Shown here one piece after another: positions 34,709-43,256 of a stretch of 46,452 nt of DNA. How positions within the stretch are numbered: the first letter of the stretch is position 1; every line of letters begins with the position of its first letter. Origin of the DNA: an uncultured bacterium (GTDB lineage Bacteria > Verrucomicrobiota > Kiritimatiellia > CAIKKV01 > CAITUY01); contig CAITUY010000233.1 of NCBI GenBank assembly GCA_903895695.1, positions 1 through 46,452 on the forward strand. The letters are read 5' to 3'. The notes beneath the pieces were generated by a model. The model searched no databases. It was not told the DNA's origin and saw nothing but the letters and a program-made list of their open reading frames with translations. A program made the position numbers and the translations under genes.

Positions 34709-35764
34709 ATGAGTTGTAGGTCACGTGGGAAAAGTCAGCTTGTGGCCCTGTTGGCGCGGAGGCTGGCAGTCGCTGTGGGCCTGTGGGCGTGTGTGACTCG
34801 AGCGGACGAATCGGCCAGGTCTACCGGCCCGGTCACGATTGGGCCCATCCTGAAGGCCGACGGAAAGGCGGGTGCTCTCATGGCTGTAACCGACGACAAG
34901 GATCTCCTGATCGAGAGAGACGTGGAATACGGCCGGGCCGGCGATGTTGTGCTGAAGCTCAACACTTACCGGCTGAAGACCGCCCGCGCCGGGCTCCTGC
35001 CGGCCGTGATCCGGATTCATGGCGGCGGATGGTCCATGGGCGAAAAAGGCGGGCCGGAGGTCGGCAAGCTGAAGATTAAAGACGCCGTCAAGCCGGGCAT
35101 TGAAAACCTTGGTCTCACCCTCGCCAGGCGCGGGTACTTCGCCGTCGATATTAGCTACCGCCTCATCCCCGCGGCCCGGTTCCCTGCCGCCATCGAGGAC
35201 TGCAAGTGCGCCGTGCGCTGGCTGCGCGAAAACGCGAAAAAATATTCGGTCGATCCTGATCGCATCGGGGCGGTGGGCACGTCGGCCGGCGGCCACCTGG
35301 CGTTACTCCTGGCTTGCGCCGACGAGAAGGCCGGCTTGGAAGGCAATGGTGGTCATGCGGGTTATTCGAGCCGGATTCAAGCGGCGGTCTCCTGGTACGG
35401 GCCGACGGATTTCACTGCCGCAGGCCATTCGGACCTGTTCCGCAAGACCGTGGAGGCATTCGTGGGCGGGCCATACGAGCAGAACAAGGAGCGATACCGG
35501 CAGGCAAGCCCTATCACGTACGTCTCGCCGGCCGTGCCCCCGATCCTGCTGGTCCACGGCGAGGAGGACCCCGCTGTGACGTTCAAGGATTCCCAGTCGA
35601 TGGCCGAGCGGTTGAGGGCTGTGGGTGCCGACGTGACACTGATTCCTGTCAAACATGCGGGCCACGATTTCCGTTCCTCCCCCGGTACGCCGATATCACC
35701 ATCCGCCGAGGAGATTGTCGCGCGGACGATCGAGTTCTTCGACAAGCACCTGCGCAACGACTGA
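34709..35764 (+). CDS. Secreted alpha/beta-hydrolase esterase (BD-FAE/carboxylesterase-like)
   Basis: A 351-residue alpha/beta-hydrolase with a signal-like N-terminus (LVALLARRLAVAVGLWACV). The oxyanion-hole HGGGW begins at His104. The nucleophile elbow GTSAGG places Ser192, HGEEDP gives Asp287, and KHAGHDF gives His319, so the triad is complete. The HGGG plus GTSAGG pattern and the ISYRLIPAARFPAAIEDCK segment are typical of BD-FAE/hormone-sensitive-lipase-like esterases acting on feruloyl, acetyl or other small esters of plant cell-wall sugars. It would complement the SGNH esterase encoded at 24184. The ribosome binding site is weak; the upstream start is kept because it supplies the export signal. 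Confidence 0.82.
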   Translation: MSCRSRGKSQLVALLARRLAVAVGLWACVTRADESARSTGPVTIGPILKADGKAGALMAVTDDKDLLIERDVEYGRAGDVVLKLNTYRLKTARAGLLPAVIRIHGGGWSMGEKGGPEVGKLKIKDAVKPGIENLGLTLARRGYFAVDISYRLIPAARFPAAIEDCKCAVRWLRENAKKYSVDPDRIGAVGTSAGGHLALLLACADEKAGLEGNGGHAGYSSRIQAAVSWYGPTDFTAAGHSDLFRKTVEAFVGGPYEQNKERYRQASPITYVSPAVPPILLVHGEEDPAVTFKDSQSMAERLRAVGADVTLIPVKHAGHDFRSSPGTPISPSAEEIVARTIEFFDKHLRND

Positions 35765-35836
35765 TTTTGAGGTAGAGAAACATTGGATGAGGTTATGACA
35801 GATCAGGGAGATAACAACGAAGGAGGCGGAGACCCT

Positions 35837-38800
35837 ATGAAAGCTTCGAGTATTTGCCTGGCGTGGAGTGCGGCGTTGCTGGCGTTTGGCCTGAGTTCGC
35901 TTTTCGCGGCAGCGGCGGAGCCAGTGGTCCTGACGTTCGACCGACCGGAAACTGCCGGGATCAGCGGGTTCCGGAAATGGTGGGACGTGCCGCAGGTCGG
36001 CAGCGCCCGTGCCATGTCGACCAACGGCTTGGTGTTCGACGCTGTGCACCGCAGTTTGCTTGTGCGGTTCCCAGGCGCCGCGGAGAAAATCGCCGCCGAA
36101 CTCGACAAGGGGTGCGTCATCCGGAAGGTGGAACTGGTATTGCCCTTTGCGGCTACGGACGTGGGAACGCACGACGGTCAGCCGGACTCTTATGAGGACC
36201 GCGAGAGTTTCGGCGGCGCGGAGAACTACGCGAAGAACAAGCCGCAGTGGCATGCGTTGGCGTGGGTTCTGCGTAAACCCTGGGCGGCTGACACCAACTC
36301 GGGTCCGACATTCAACGCCTATATCAACGGGTCGGGTTACTGGGCCAAGTACGGCGCGCAGGACACCAACCAGGATCGCTTTCCGCTTCGGTTCGGGCCC
36401 ACGGAAGTCTCGCTGAAACAGCCGGAAGGGCGCGTGGACGTGACGGCCGCGCTGACCGACGCTGAGTTCGGCAAGACCCTGGCGGCGCGTCTGCGCACGA
36501 TCGAAGACTGCGGCTTCCTGCTGCGTAAGTGGGAAGTCTACGACTTTCGGTTCCGCAAGCCGGGTGACGGCGCGTACGAATGGCAGGTGGGCACCGGCGG
36601 TTTCGGGCTTTACGTCAAGCCGCCGCGCCTGGTGGTCACGCTGGCGCCGGGCAAGGGGCCGAAAGTCGGGACCTTGCCGCCCGCGGCGGCGATCCCCGCC
36701 CTGGTCACGGAGTTGAAGGCGAAGGGCAAGGCCGGGCAACCGACGGCCGTCCTGCCCACGCCGGACGAACTGAAGGCGCTCTTGGCAAAGCACGCCCCGA
36801 CGAAACCGGCCGGCATGGCCGACTGGCAGTGGACGCGGCTCCAGGAGTTGAACGCCATGGGCGGCGGCAATACTATCCCCGCCACCCCGGAGGCGTATGC
36901 CCGGTGGATAGACGGCATGCTGGCCACGCCGCCCCGCTACTGGAACGGCTTCAACGGACCCGAGCAGCTTCTGCCCTTCTTCTGCTTCCGCGATGCCATT
37001 CCGGCCTATGTGCAGGATCACTACTTCAGGGACAACTGGACCGCCTGGCTCGAACCCGACCGCCCAACCTCGTTCTTCGATCATCCACAGGCGATGGAAA
37101 TGTGGTACGGCGGAACCAACAAGTACTGGCTTGAGACCGGCGACTGGCGCGGCAATGCCAGCCCGTACCGCGACGGCTACTGTTACGTTATCAGCACCAT
37201 GAACTTCAACCACTGGTCCGCGCTGGGCGCGCTGCTGGGCGGCGAGATCATCCAGTCGAAGTACGCCATGGAGGATGGCCGGCACGGGTTCGAATACATG
37301 CCCTTGCGGCTGTGGTCGTGGTTCGACGGGACGACTCAGGAGTCGATCGACCACTACTATTTTCCGATTACCGTGGACGCCCAGAAGATGGTGGCCGATT
37401 TCGGGCCCGAGCCGCTCGACCGTCTGATGGGGAAGAGCTGTATCGCGAAGTCGATCGAAGAGTTGACCTCCTCGTACCATCCTGGGTTGCGGCATTTCAT
37501 CTATCCCTCCACGCGCACCTCGATTCCGGAATATGTGCTGCAGACGCAGGGCGGACTGCAGTTGATCCTGCACACCCTGTCGCGCAGCGGCACGCTGCAT
37601 GACCTCGGCAACACGAATCTGCCGGGCAAAATGCCCGTGTTCGGGGAGGCCGACGCGGGGCTGATCGCGCAAAGCGCGCTGGTTTCCCCGTGGGCGCCGG
37701 CCTGGGTGGCCAACATGGTGGACGAGAAGCCGATCCCGTTCGAGATGGTGAACACCTTCAGGCAGTGGGGCGCGCGGTCCGACAGCCCGCTATGGAAACG
37801 ATCCTACCTCGGCCACCATTACGGTCTGGCCAGCAGCGATCTGCGCGCGGGCATCCTGCAGGCCATGGCCCAGTGGCGCCGGTCCGACCGCCAGGTAAGC
37901 ACAATCCAGGAACTGGGCACGATGGACGTGCGCTACGGGATCAACACGACCCAACTGGCCAACACTGTGCCGGCCTACATCGAGGAACAAGGCTGCCAGG
38001 CCATCCTGCAGCACAAGAACGCGATGCTGGTGGTCACCAGTCCGTTCAAGATGACGGGACGGGAAGGGGTTAAGTCCCTGCAAAGCACGCTCGCGTTCTA
38101 CAACTTCGAGGCGCCGGCGCCGACCTGGGAGATCTTCGTGGACGCGGAGAAGGTTCCGTCGTTGCCGCTCAAGGCCCGTCAAGGGCAGCGGATCACGATC
38201 AAGGACGGCGTGACGTTCATCGGCCTCATACCCATTCCCGCGACCGACCTGGGCCGCACGGCCGAGGTGGTTCTGGAGCAGGGCGTGCCCCAACTGCAGT
38301 ACCCCACCTTCAGCAACCAGGCAACCCTGGTCATAAACTCCTACAATCGCCTGCAGGATTCGGCGCTGGACAAGGCCGCGGACTGGGACCCCATCGACAA
38401 GGCCTATGGCGGCTATGCGATCGAGTACGGCGACGCCACGGAATACAAGGACTTCGCCGCCTTCCAGAAGCACATGAACGAGGCGCGGCTGGAAACGCGC
38501 TGGGAGCCGGAGAAGACCACCGTTCACGTGGCTTATACGACGGGCACCAACGTCATGGAGATGGGCTGCCGCACCGACTACTCCGGCGGCGATAAGCAGT
38601 CCTCAGAGTGCTTCACGTACCGCCGGGTCAACGGCCAGTGGCCGTACCTGCCGGACGGCCTGGAGCGGGACAGCACCCTTTCCCAGATCGGCCGCACCGG
38701 GCGCCTGGAGAAGAACGGCGCCGTGCTCGTGTGCGAGCCCGGTAGCATCGCCTATCTCCAGACCGAACCGGTCAGCGGGACTGTTTGCGCCTGGAACCCA

Positions 38801-39784
38801 TTGCCGGATCCGACGTGCTGGATGCTGGAAGTCACCCCTTCGACAGGCTCCCCCCTTCGCAGGGACGCTACGGCGGGGCAGGCAGGGCAGGTGGGCGACG
38901 TGGCCGTGAAGGCCGACGGCCGGCTCGGGCTCGCCCGGGTAACCGTGCAACCGAAGGAGAACAAGCTCTGGGTGGACTATGGCGTTCGGGACGATCAGCA
39001 AACGCCCGATATGGCGACCGCGTTGCTGGTGTTCGGGTTCAAGGCCGCACCGGCGCTGGAGTGGAACGGCAAGCCGAACGCGGCGCAGCTCGACACGGTC
39101 GAGATCGAGGGGCAGACCGCGTACGTCATTCCGCTTCGCGACGGGGTCAAGCCGTTGAAAGGCAAGGCGCTGGTTGATCGCTACCAGCGCGCCCAGCAAC
39201 TGGCGGCCCTCCTCACCAAGCGTGCCGATGCGGTGCACTTCATCCAGGATTGGTATGTTGCGGGGCCATTCTTCAATGACTTTCTGGGCCGCGGGTTTGC
39301 GGCGGTTTACCCGCCGGAGCAGACGCCCGGGAAGGTGGACCTTAAGGCAAGTTACGCGAGCACGGTGATGCAAGACGGCAAGGAAGTGGCGAAGCAGGTC
39401 GGCTGGAAACGCATTCTGCCGGCGGGCGCACCGGCCGAAAGCCCGCAGGCTGTCAACATGCTGCCGTTGATGACACCGAATAGAGGGGTGACCGCCTATG
39501 CGTGGACAACGATCGTCTCCGACCGCGACCGCGAGGTCACGCTCTACACCGGCAGCGACGAAAGCATCGCGGTGTGGGTGAACGGGAAAGAGGTACTGAG
39601 GAAGAGTATCTATCGCGCTTCGCTCAAGGACCAGGATAAGACCCCGGTCTCGCTCAAGAAGGGCGAGAATACCGTTTTGGTGAAGCTGTCGCACGGCTAC
39701 GAGGCCTGGCACCTATTTTTCCGCCTTGGCGACGAGTACGGGTTCCCGGTGACCGAAGGTGTCACCTGTGGGGCAGGGAAGTAG
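35837..39784 (+). CDS. Very large secreted protein of unknown family in the glycan cluster
   Basis: A 1315-residue protein with a signal peptide (SICLAWSAALLAFGLSSLFAAAAEP). The first 250 residues look like a carbohydrate-binding beta-sandwich (VVLTFDRPETAGISGF). The middle 300-900 is rich in aromatic residues (RYWNGFNGPEQLLPFFCFRD, MNFNHWSALGALLGGEI near 455, GHHYGLASSDLRAGILQAM near 656) and may form an alpha/alpha-barrel with a following beta domain. The C-terminal 150 residues (VTLYTGSDESIAVWVNGKEV near 1242, LKKGENTVLVKLSHGYEAW) match the PA14/galactose-binding-like module often appended to glycosidases. No known catalytic motif was recognised. AGGAGG at 35821-35826 supports the ATG at 35837. 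A palindromic element with a nested 33-nt module lies inside the gene. A new lyase or glycosidase is plausible. Confidence 0.6.
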   Translation: MKASSICLAWSAALLAFGLSSLFAAAAEPVVLTFDRPETAGISGFRKWWDVPQVGSARAMSTNGLVFDAVHRSLLVRFPGAAEKIAAELDKGCVIRKVELVLPFAATDVGTHDGQPDSYEDRESFGGAENYAKNKPQWHALAWVLRKPWAADTNSGPTFNAYINGSGYWAKYGAQDTNQDRFPLRFGPTEVSLKQPEGRVDVTAALTDAEFGKTLAARLRTIEDCGFLLRKWEVYDFRFRKPGDGAYEWQVGTGGFGLYVKPPRLVVTLAPGKGPKVGTLPPAAAIPALVTELKAKGKAGQPTAVLPTPDELKALLAKHAPTKPAGMADWQWTRLQELNAMGGGNTIPATPEAYARWIDGMLATPPRYWNGFNGPEQLLPFFCFRDAIPAYVQDHYFRDNWTAWLEPDRPTSFFDHPQAMEMWYGGTNKYWLETGDWRGNASPYRDGYCYVISTMNFNHWSALGALLGGEIIQSKYAMEDGRHGFEYMPLRLWSWFDGTTQESIDHYYFPITVDAQKMVADFGPEPLDRLMGKSCIAKSIEELTSSYHPGLRHFIYPSTRTSIPEYVLQTQGGLQLILHTLSRSGTLHDLGNTNLPGKMPVFGEADAGLIAQSALVSPWAPAWVANMVDEKPIPFEMVNTFRQWGARSDSPLWKRSYLGHHYGLASSDLRAGILQAMAQWRRSDRQVSTIQELGTMDVRYGINTTQLANTVPAYIEEQGCQAILQHKNAMLVVTSPFKMTGREGVKSLQSTLAFYNFEAPAPTWEIFVDAEKVPSLPLKARQGQRITIKDGVTFIGLIPIPATDLGRTAEVVLEQGVPQLQYPTFSNQATLVINSYNRLQDSALDKAADWDPIDKAYGGYAIEYGDATEYKDFAAFQKHMNEARLETRWEPEKTTVHVAYTTGTNVMEMGCRTDYSGGDKQSSECFTYRRVNGQWPYLPDGLERDSTLSQIGRTGRLEKNGAVLVCEPGSIAYLQTEPVSGTVCAWNPLPDPTCWMLEVTPSTGSPLRRDATAGQAGQVGDVAVKADGRLGLARVTVQPKENKLWVDYGVRDDQQTPDMATALLVFGFKAAPALEWNGKPNAAQLDTVEIEGQTAYVIPLRDGVKPLKGKALVDRYQRAQQLAALLTKRADAVHFIQDWYVAGPFFNDFLGRGFAAVYPPEQTPGKVDLKASYASTVMQDGKEVAKQVGWKRILPAGAPAESPQAVNMLPLMTPNRGVTAYAWTTIVSDRDREVTLYTGSDESIAVWVNGKEVLRKSIYRASLKDQDKTPVSLKKGENTVLVKLSHGYEAWHLFFRLGDEYGFPVTEGVTCGAGK
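38835..38890 (+). repeat. Intragenic palindromic element with nested 33-nt module (copy in the 35837 gene)
   Basis: CCCCTTCGACAGGCTC (38835-38850) is the left half of the type A element and AGGGCAG (38884-38890) the right half. Between them lie 33 bases (38851-38883) nearly identical to the module in heparinase-like protein 2. The whole is read through in frame as PSTGSPLRRDATAGQAGQ. Confidence 0.75.
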
Positions 39785-39807
39785 AACAACCCAAAGGGGG
39801 ATTGCGC

Positions 39808-40884
39808 ATGAGTAAGTTGGCGTATCGCGAAGACATGGACGAAGTGAGGAAACGGCTGACGACCTGGTGGAACGGCGGCGACATCGGGCGGCCTGCCATG
39901 CAGGTCTACGCGCCGCGGGAGAAGCCCATCGAGGTGATTCCGGAAATGCCGGAACCTCCTGGTTGGATCACGGGGTACTCCACCACCAATTTCGACTACC
40001 GGGTCAACCTGGGAGCGCGCGCCTGCATCGGGCAGCACTATCTGGGTGAGGCGGTACCTGTCGCCGCACCCGACCTGGCGCCGAACTGCCTGGCCCTGTA
40101 TCTCGGGTGCAAGGGCGTCGAGATGCCCGGCACCGTGTGGTGCGAGCCGTTCATCAACGATCCGGCCGAGGCCAGGTTCGATTTTCGCAAGGACAACTTC
40201 TACTGGGATTTCAGTTACCGGCTCGGCCAGGAATTGCTGCGGCTCGGCAAGGGCAAGTTCCTGCTCCACTTCCCGGACCTGATCGAGGGACTCGATACGC
40301 TGGCCGCCATGCGCGACACACAGACGCTGCTGATGGACCTGATCGAGCGGCCCGAATGGGTGCATGCGTGCCTCCGCCAGATCACGGACCGATACTTCCA
40401 GTGCTACGATATTTTCTATGACCAGTATCGCGACGAGGTCGGCGGCTCGGTCTTTTGGGCCTGGGCGCCGGGCCGCATGGCCAAGTTTCAGTGCGACTTT
40501 TCGGCCATGATCGGGCCGGACATGTTCGGCGAGTTCATGGTGCCCGTGCTTACGGAGATGTGCGAACGGGTGTCCTACTGCATGTATCACTGGGACGGCC
40601 CGGGCGCCATTCCACACCACGATCACCTCCTGTCGATCCCGGCGCTGGACATGCTCCAGTGGACGCCCGGCTCAGGCGCGGAGCAATGCTACGACAAGCG
40701 CTGGTGGCCGCTCTACCACAAGACGTTCGATGCCGGGAAGAAGATGTACGTGTGGCTCGACAACGCTGAAACGCTGAAACGATTCAAGAAAGAGTTCAAA
40801 GGCCAGTTCAAGCAGTTCCTGATCTCCATGGGCGGCAAGACGCTCGCAGAGGCGCAGGAATTGCTGAAGATCGCTGAGCTGTGA
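39808..40884 (+). CDS. URO-D/MtaA-like TIM-barrel protein
   Basis: A 358-residue protein of the uroporphyrinogen decarboxylase / cobalamin-linked methyltransferase superfamily. Visible family segments are FLLHFPDLIEGLDTLAAMR, the helix ERPEWVHACLRQITDRYF, CMYHWDGPGAIPHHDHLL, and IPALDMLQWTPGSG near the C-terminus. True HemE proteins make coproporphyrinogen. Diverged relatives like this one, which lack the HemE N-terminal arginine motif, include MtaA/MtbA-type methyltransferases that act with corrinoid proteins. Paralogues in glycan clusters are uncharacterised; removal of methyl groups from methylated sugars is one inference, but no corrinoid protein is in the window. AAAGGGG at 39793-39799 favours the ATG at 39808 over a TTG at 39802. 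Its stop overlaps the GTG start of the next gene. Confidence 0.75.
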   Translation: MSKLAYREDMDEVRKRLTTWWNGGDIGRPAMQVYAPREKPIEVIPEMPEPPGWITGYSTTNFDYRVNLGARACIGQHYLGEAVPVAAPDLAPNCLALYLGCKGVEMPGTVWCEPFINDPAEARFDFRKDNFYWDFSYRLGQELLRLGKGKFLLHFPDLIEGLDTLAAMRDTQTLLMDLIERPEWVHACLRQITDRYFQCYDIFYDQYRDEVGGSVFWAWAPGRMAKFQCDFSAMIGPDMFGEFMVPVLTEMCERVSYCMYHWDGPGAIPHHDHLLSIPALDMLQWTPGSGAEQCYDKRWWPLYHKTFDAGKKMYVWLDNAETLKRFKKEFKGQFKQFLISMGGKTLAEAQELLKIAEL

Positions 40885-43214
40885 GCCTTACATTTATGAC
40901 TTCATCTCCCAACGCCCTTACGCCTGAGTTTACCTGTTCGCTGCTGCCTGTCTTCCCCGCCCCGCGGCGGGTTGTGAGTTGCGGGACGGATGTCGCGCCG
41001 CCGATCGGCGGCCCGATATTCTGCGCGCCGCCGGACCTGCCGCTGGTCCGGCGTTTCTTCGCTGCCGTCGGCCTGGCCGTCGACATCCGTGCGGATTCCG
41101 GGCTCGAACCCGGGCAGCTTCGGTCCGCGCCCGGCCTCGGGCTGCCCGAGCCGCCGCCCGCCCGAGGATACTCGTTCCGCCATGCGCCGGGCGGGTTCGC
41201 CCTGCGCGCGGCGGACCGCGACGGACTCTACGCCGGGCTGCAAACGCTTTGGACCTTGCTCGACTCCGCCGCGGCTCTGCCGTCCTGCGAATTCGTGGAT
41301 TGGCCGGTCGTGGCGGCCCGCGGCTTCCAACTCGACCTCGGTCGTCAGCCTGAAACCCCCGCCGAAATCCGGCGCCTCCTGTGCCAGCAGGCACGCTACC
41401 ACTACAACGAGTGCTGGCTCTATCTCGAGAACTCACTTCAGCTCCCCTGCCTCGGCGACGCGGCAGACCCGCGCGGGCTGTCCCTGACGGATTATGCGGC
41501 CGTCCAGGAGTTCGGCCGCGATGTGGGCATCGACGTGATCCCCAGCCTGAACCTGCTCGGCCACATGGAGAAGATCCTGCGCCATCCGCGCTTCGCCCAC
41601 CTGGCGGAAACCGCACAGGGCTTGCGTCATCCGCGCCAGGGTGGTTGCGGTGACGTGTGTCCCGAACTGCCCGAGTCGCGTGAGCTGGTGCGCCGGATGA
41701 TCCGTGAGACCGCCGCCGCCAGCCAGTCTCACAAGCTGATGGTCGGTCTGGATGAGAACTGGACCCTCGGCTCGCACCCGCACACCCGCAAGCGTCTCGA
41801 CGCGGCGGGCGGCGCCGGCGCTGTCTTCCGCGAATGGATTGAGATGCTGCATGCCGAGACGCGGGCCGCCGGGAAGCAGATGTGGATGTGGGAGGACATG
41901 CTGTATTACCACGATGGCGCCAAGGACCGGATCCCGGCCGACATCGGGATGTGCGAGTGGCATTACCAGCACATCGAGGAATACCCCAGCTACAGTTTCC
42001 GCAGTTGGCGCCGGATCGATGCGCTGCGCGAACTCCGCGGCCACGGGCACCCGGCCATACTGTGCTGCGGCATGGATCCGGACCACCTCCTGAGCATGCT
42101 GCGCTACGCTGAAGGCCGCGGTTTGGACGGCCTCATGGTCGTGCAGTGGGCCGGCGGCGGCGCCGTCCAGGAGGTCAATCACGTCGGCCGTGCCTTGTCG
42201 GGCGCCGTGCTGTGGGCCGGCGACATGCCGTCCTTCGCCGATGCGGCCCGCGCGCTGACCCGCGCCGCGCCCGACCAGGCGCGCCGGATCGGGCGCGGTC
42301 TGGCGCAGGCGACGTACCTGCCGCACCCCCGGGCCGACGGCTCCGATACCTGCCCGCGCTTCTGGTCGTGGCCCGAAATCCTACCGGCCATTGTCCTCGC
42401 CGAATCAACGATCGACGCGCTGGCAGAAGACACCTCCGGCTGTGAAGCCATCGACGCGTGCCGGTTCTTCATTGAAGCCCGGTGCGTGAGCTATGTGTGC
42501 GACTGGGCCCGCGAGACCGCGGCCCTGGCCGGCCGCACGTTGCTGCAGACCGGGGGCCGGGAGTCGGCCTCCCTCGATCAGGCCATCCGCCGCCTTGAGG
42601 CCGCGACAGCGGCTGCCGAGCGGCTCGCAGCCGGGGCAGGGGAACTGGTTCGCCGGTATGCCGCCGGCCAGAAAGAACGGCACATGGAGGGGGGCTTCAA
42701 GAAAGCGGCGTCCGTCTCGGCTGGACTCCTGGCGCGCCTCAAGGTGTTCCGCGACAACCCCTGCGAGGCAACCTGGCCGTTTGCCCGCGTGAGCCTGCAC
42801 GTGGATGGGCTGGTCGTCGATCCCTGCTCGCACAACCTTCGCGTCCTCGTCGACGATGCCGGCGGCACGGGGCGCCAGGTCTATTCGGGCGGTGTCCACC
42901 TTCCGCCGACGCTCGAAGGCGAGTTCGTCATGAGCTTCCCGCTGGAGCGCATGCCCACCCGGGTCCGGGTGGAAGTCGGGGGGTTCGCCGCGGTGGCCCT
43001 CACGCGCGTCCGGATTGAATCCCTGGACGGCACCCGGTTGCCCGTGCGCCTCGTGGACCACGGAGGCTATTGCGTGAATCCGGAACACCTGCTTGAGTTC
43101 GACCGGAAGATGACAATGTTCAACCCGCCCGACGTGATGACCGAGTGGCGGTCGTTCGATCCGCCAACGGTCAACCATGTCACGCTTGATTTCGAAGGTA
43201 GTCAACCGATCTGA
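40881..43214 (+). CDS. GH20-like beta-N-acetylhexosaminidase family protein
   Basis: A 777-residue protein. An N-terminal alpha/beta domain ends with DRDGLYAGLQTLWTLL, as in the GH20b domain preceding hexosaminidase barrels. The barrel shows GFQLDLGRQPETPAEI, HYNECWLYLENS, DVIPSLNLLGHMEKIL, VGLDENWTLG with the Asp291-Glu292 pair in the position of the GH20 catalytic DE, and KQMWMWEDMLYYHD. Active GH20 enzymes use this pair with substrate-assisted catalysis on terminal GlcNAc/GalNAc. A helical segment (about 500-620) and a beta-sandwich C-terminus follow. Some tryptophan motifs differ from classic members, so specificity may differ. GTG at 40881 overlaps the URO-D-like stop; an ATG at 40896 is an alternative. 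No signal peptide. It is the last gene of the cluster; no terminator is obvious after 43214. Confidence 0.72.
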   Translation: MSLTFMTSSPNALTPEFTCSLLPVFPAPRRVVSCGTDVAPPIGGPIFCAPPDLPLVRRFFAAVGLAVDIRADSGLEPGQLRSAPGLGLPEPPPARGYSFRHAPGGFALRAADRDGLYAGLQTLWTLLDSAAALPSCEFVDWPVVAARGFQLDLGRQPETPAEIRRLLCQQARYHYNECWLYLENSLQLPCLGDAADPRGLSLTDYAAVQEFGRDVGIDVIPSLNLLGHMEKILRHPRFAHLAETAQGLRHPRQGGCGDVCPELPESRELVRRMIRETAAASQSHKLMVGLDENWTLGSHPHTRKRLDAAGGAGAVFREWIEMLHAETRAAGKQMWMWEDMLYYHDGAKDRIPADIGMCEWHYQHIEEYPSYSFRSWRRIDALRELRGHGHPAILCCGMDPDHLLSMLRYAEGRGLDGLMVVQWAGGGAVQEVNHVGRALSGAVLWAGDMPSFADAARALTRAAPDQARRIGRGLAQATYLPHPRADGSDTCPRFWSWPEILPAIVLAESTIDALAEDTSGCEAIDACRFFIEARCVSYVCDWARETAALAGRTLLQTGGRESASLDQAIRRLEAATAAAERLAAGAGELVRRYAAGQKERHMEGGFKKAASVSAGLLARLKVFRDNPCEATWPFARVSLHVDGLVVDPCSHNLRVLVDDAGGTGRQVYSGGVHLPPTLEGEFVMSFPLERMPTRVRVEVGGFAAVALTRVRIESLDGTRLPVRLVDHGGYCVNPEHLLEFDRKMTMFNPPDVMTEWRSFDPPTVNHVTLDFEGSQPI

Positions 43215-43256
43215 GCGACCCGGCCGGGGTTGGAAAGGCTGAGAGGGTTGGCTCTT

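Noticed and set aside
35696..37672. Long minus-strand open frame of 658 codons opposite the 1315-residue protein
   Set aside because: Arg/His/Pro/Val-rich shadow composition without motifs; the plus-strand gene has a ribosome binding site and export signal.
35837..39784. Third member of the heparinase-like paralogue pair
   Set aside because: Length and context are similar, but none of the shared blocks of the 9439 and 26158 proteins could be found in it.
43215..43256. Possible terminator after the GH20-like gene
   Set aside because: CCGGCCGG is present but there is no adequate stem-loop with a T run.
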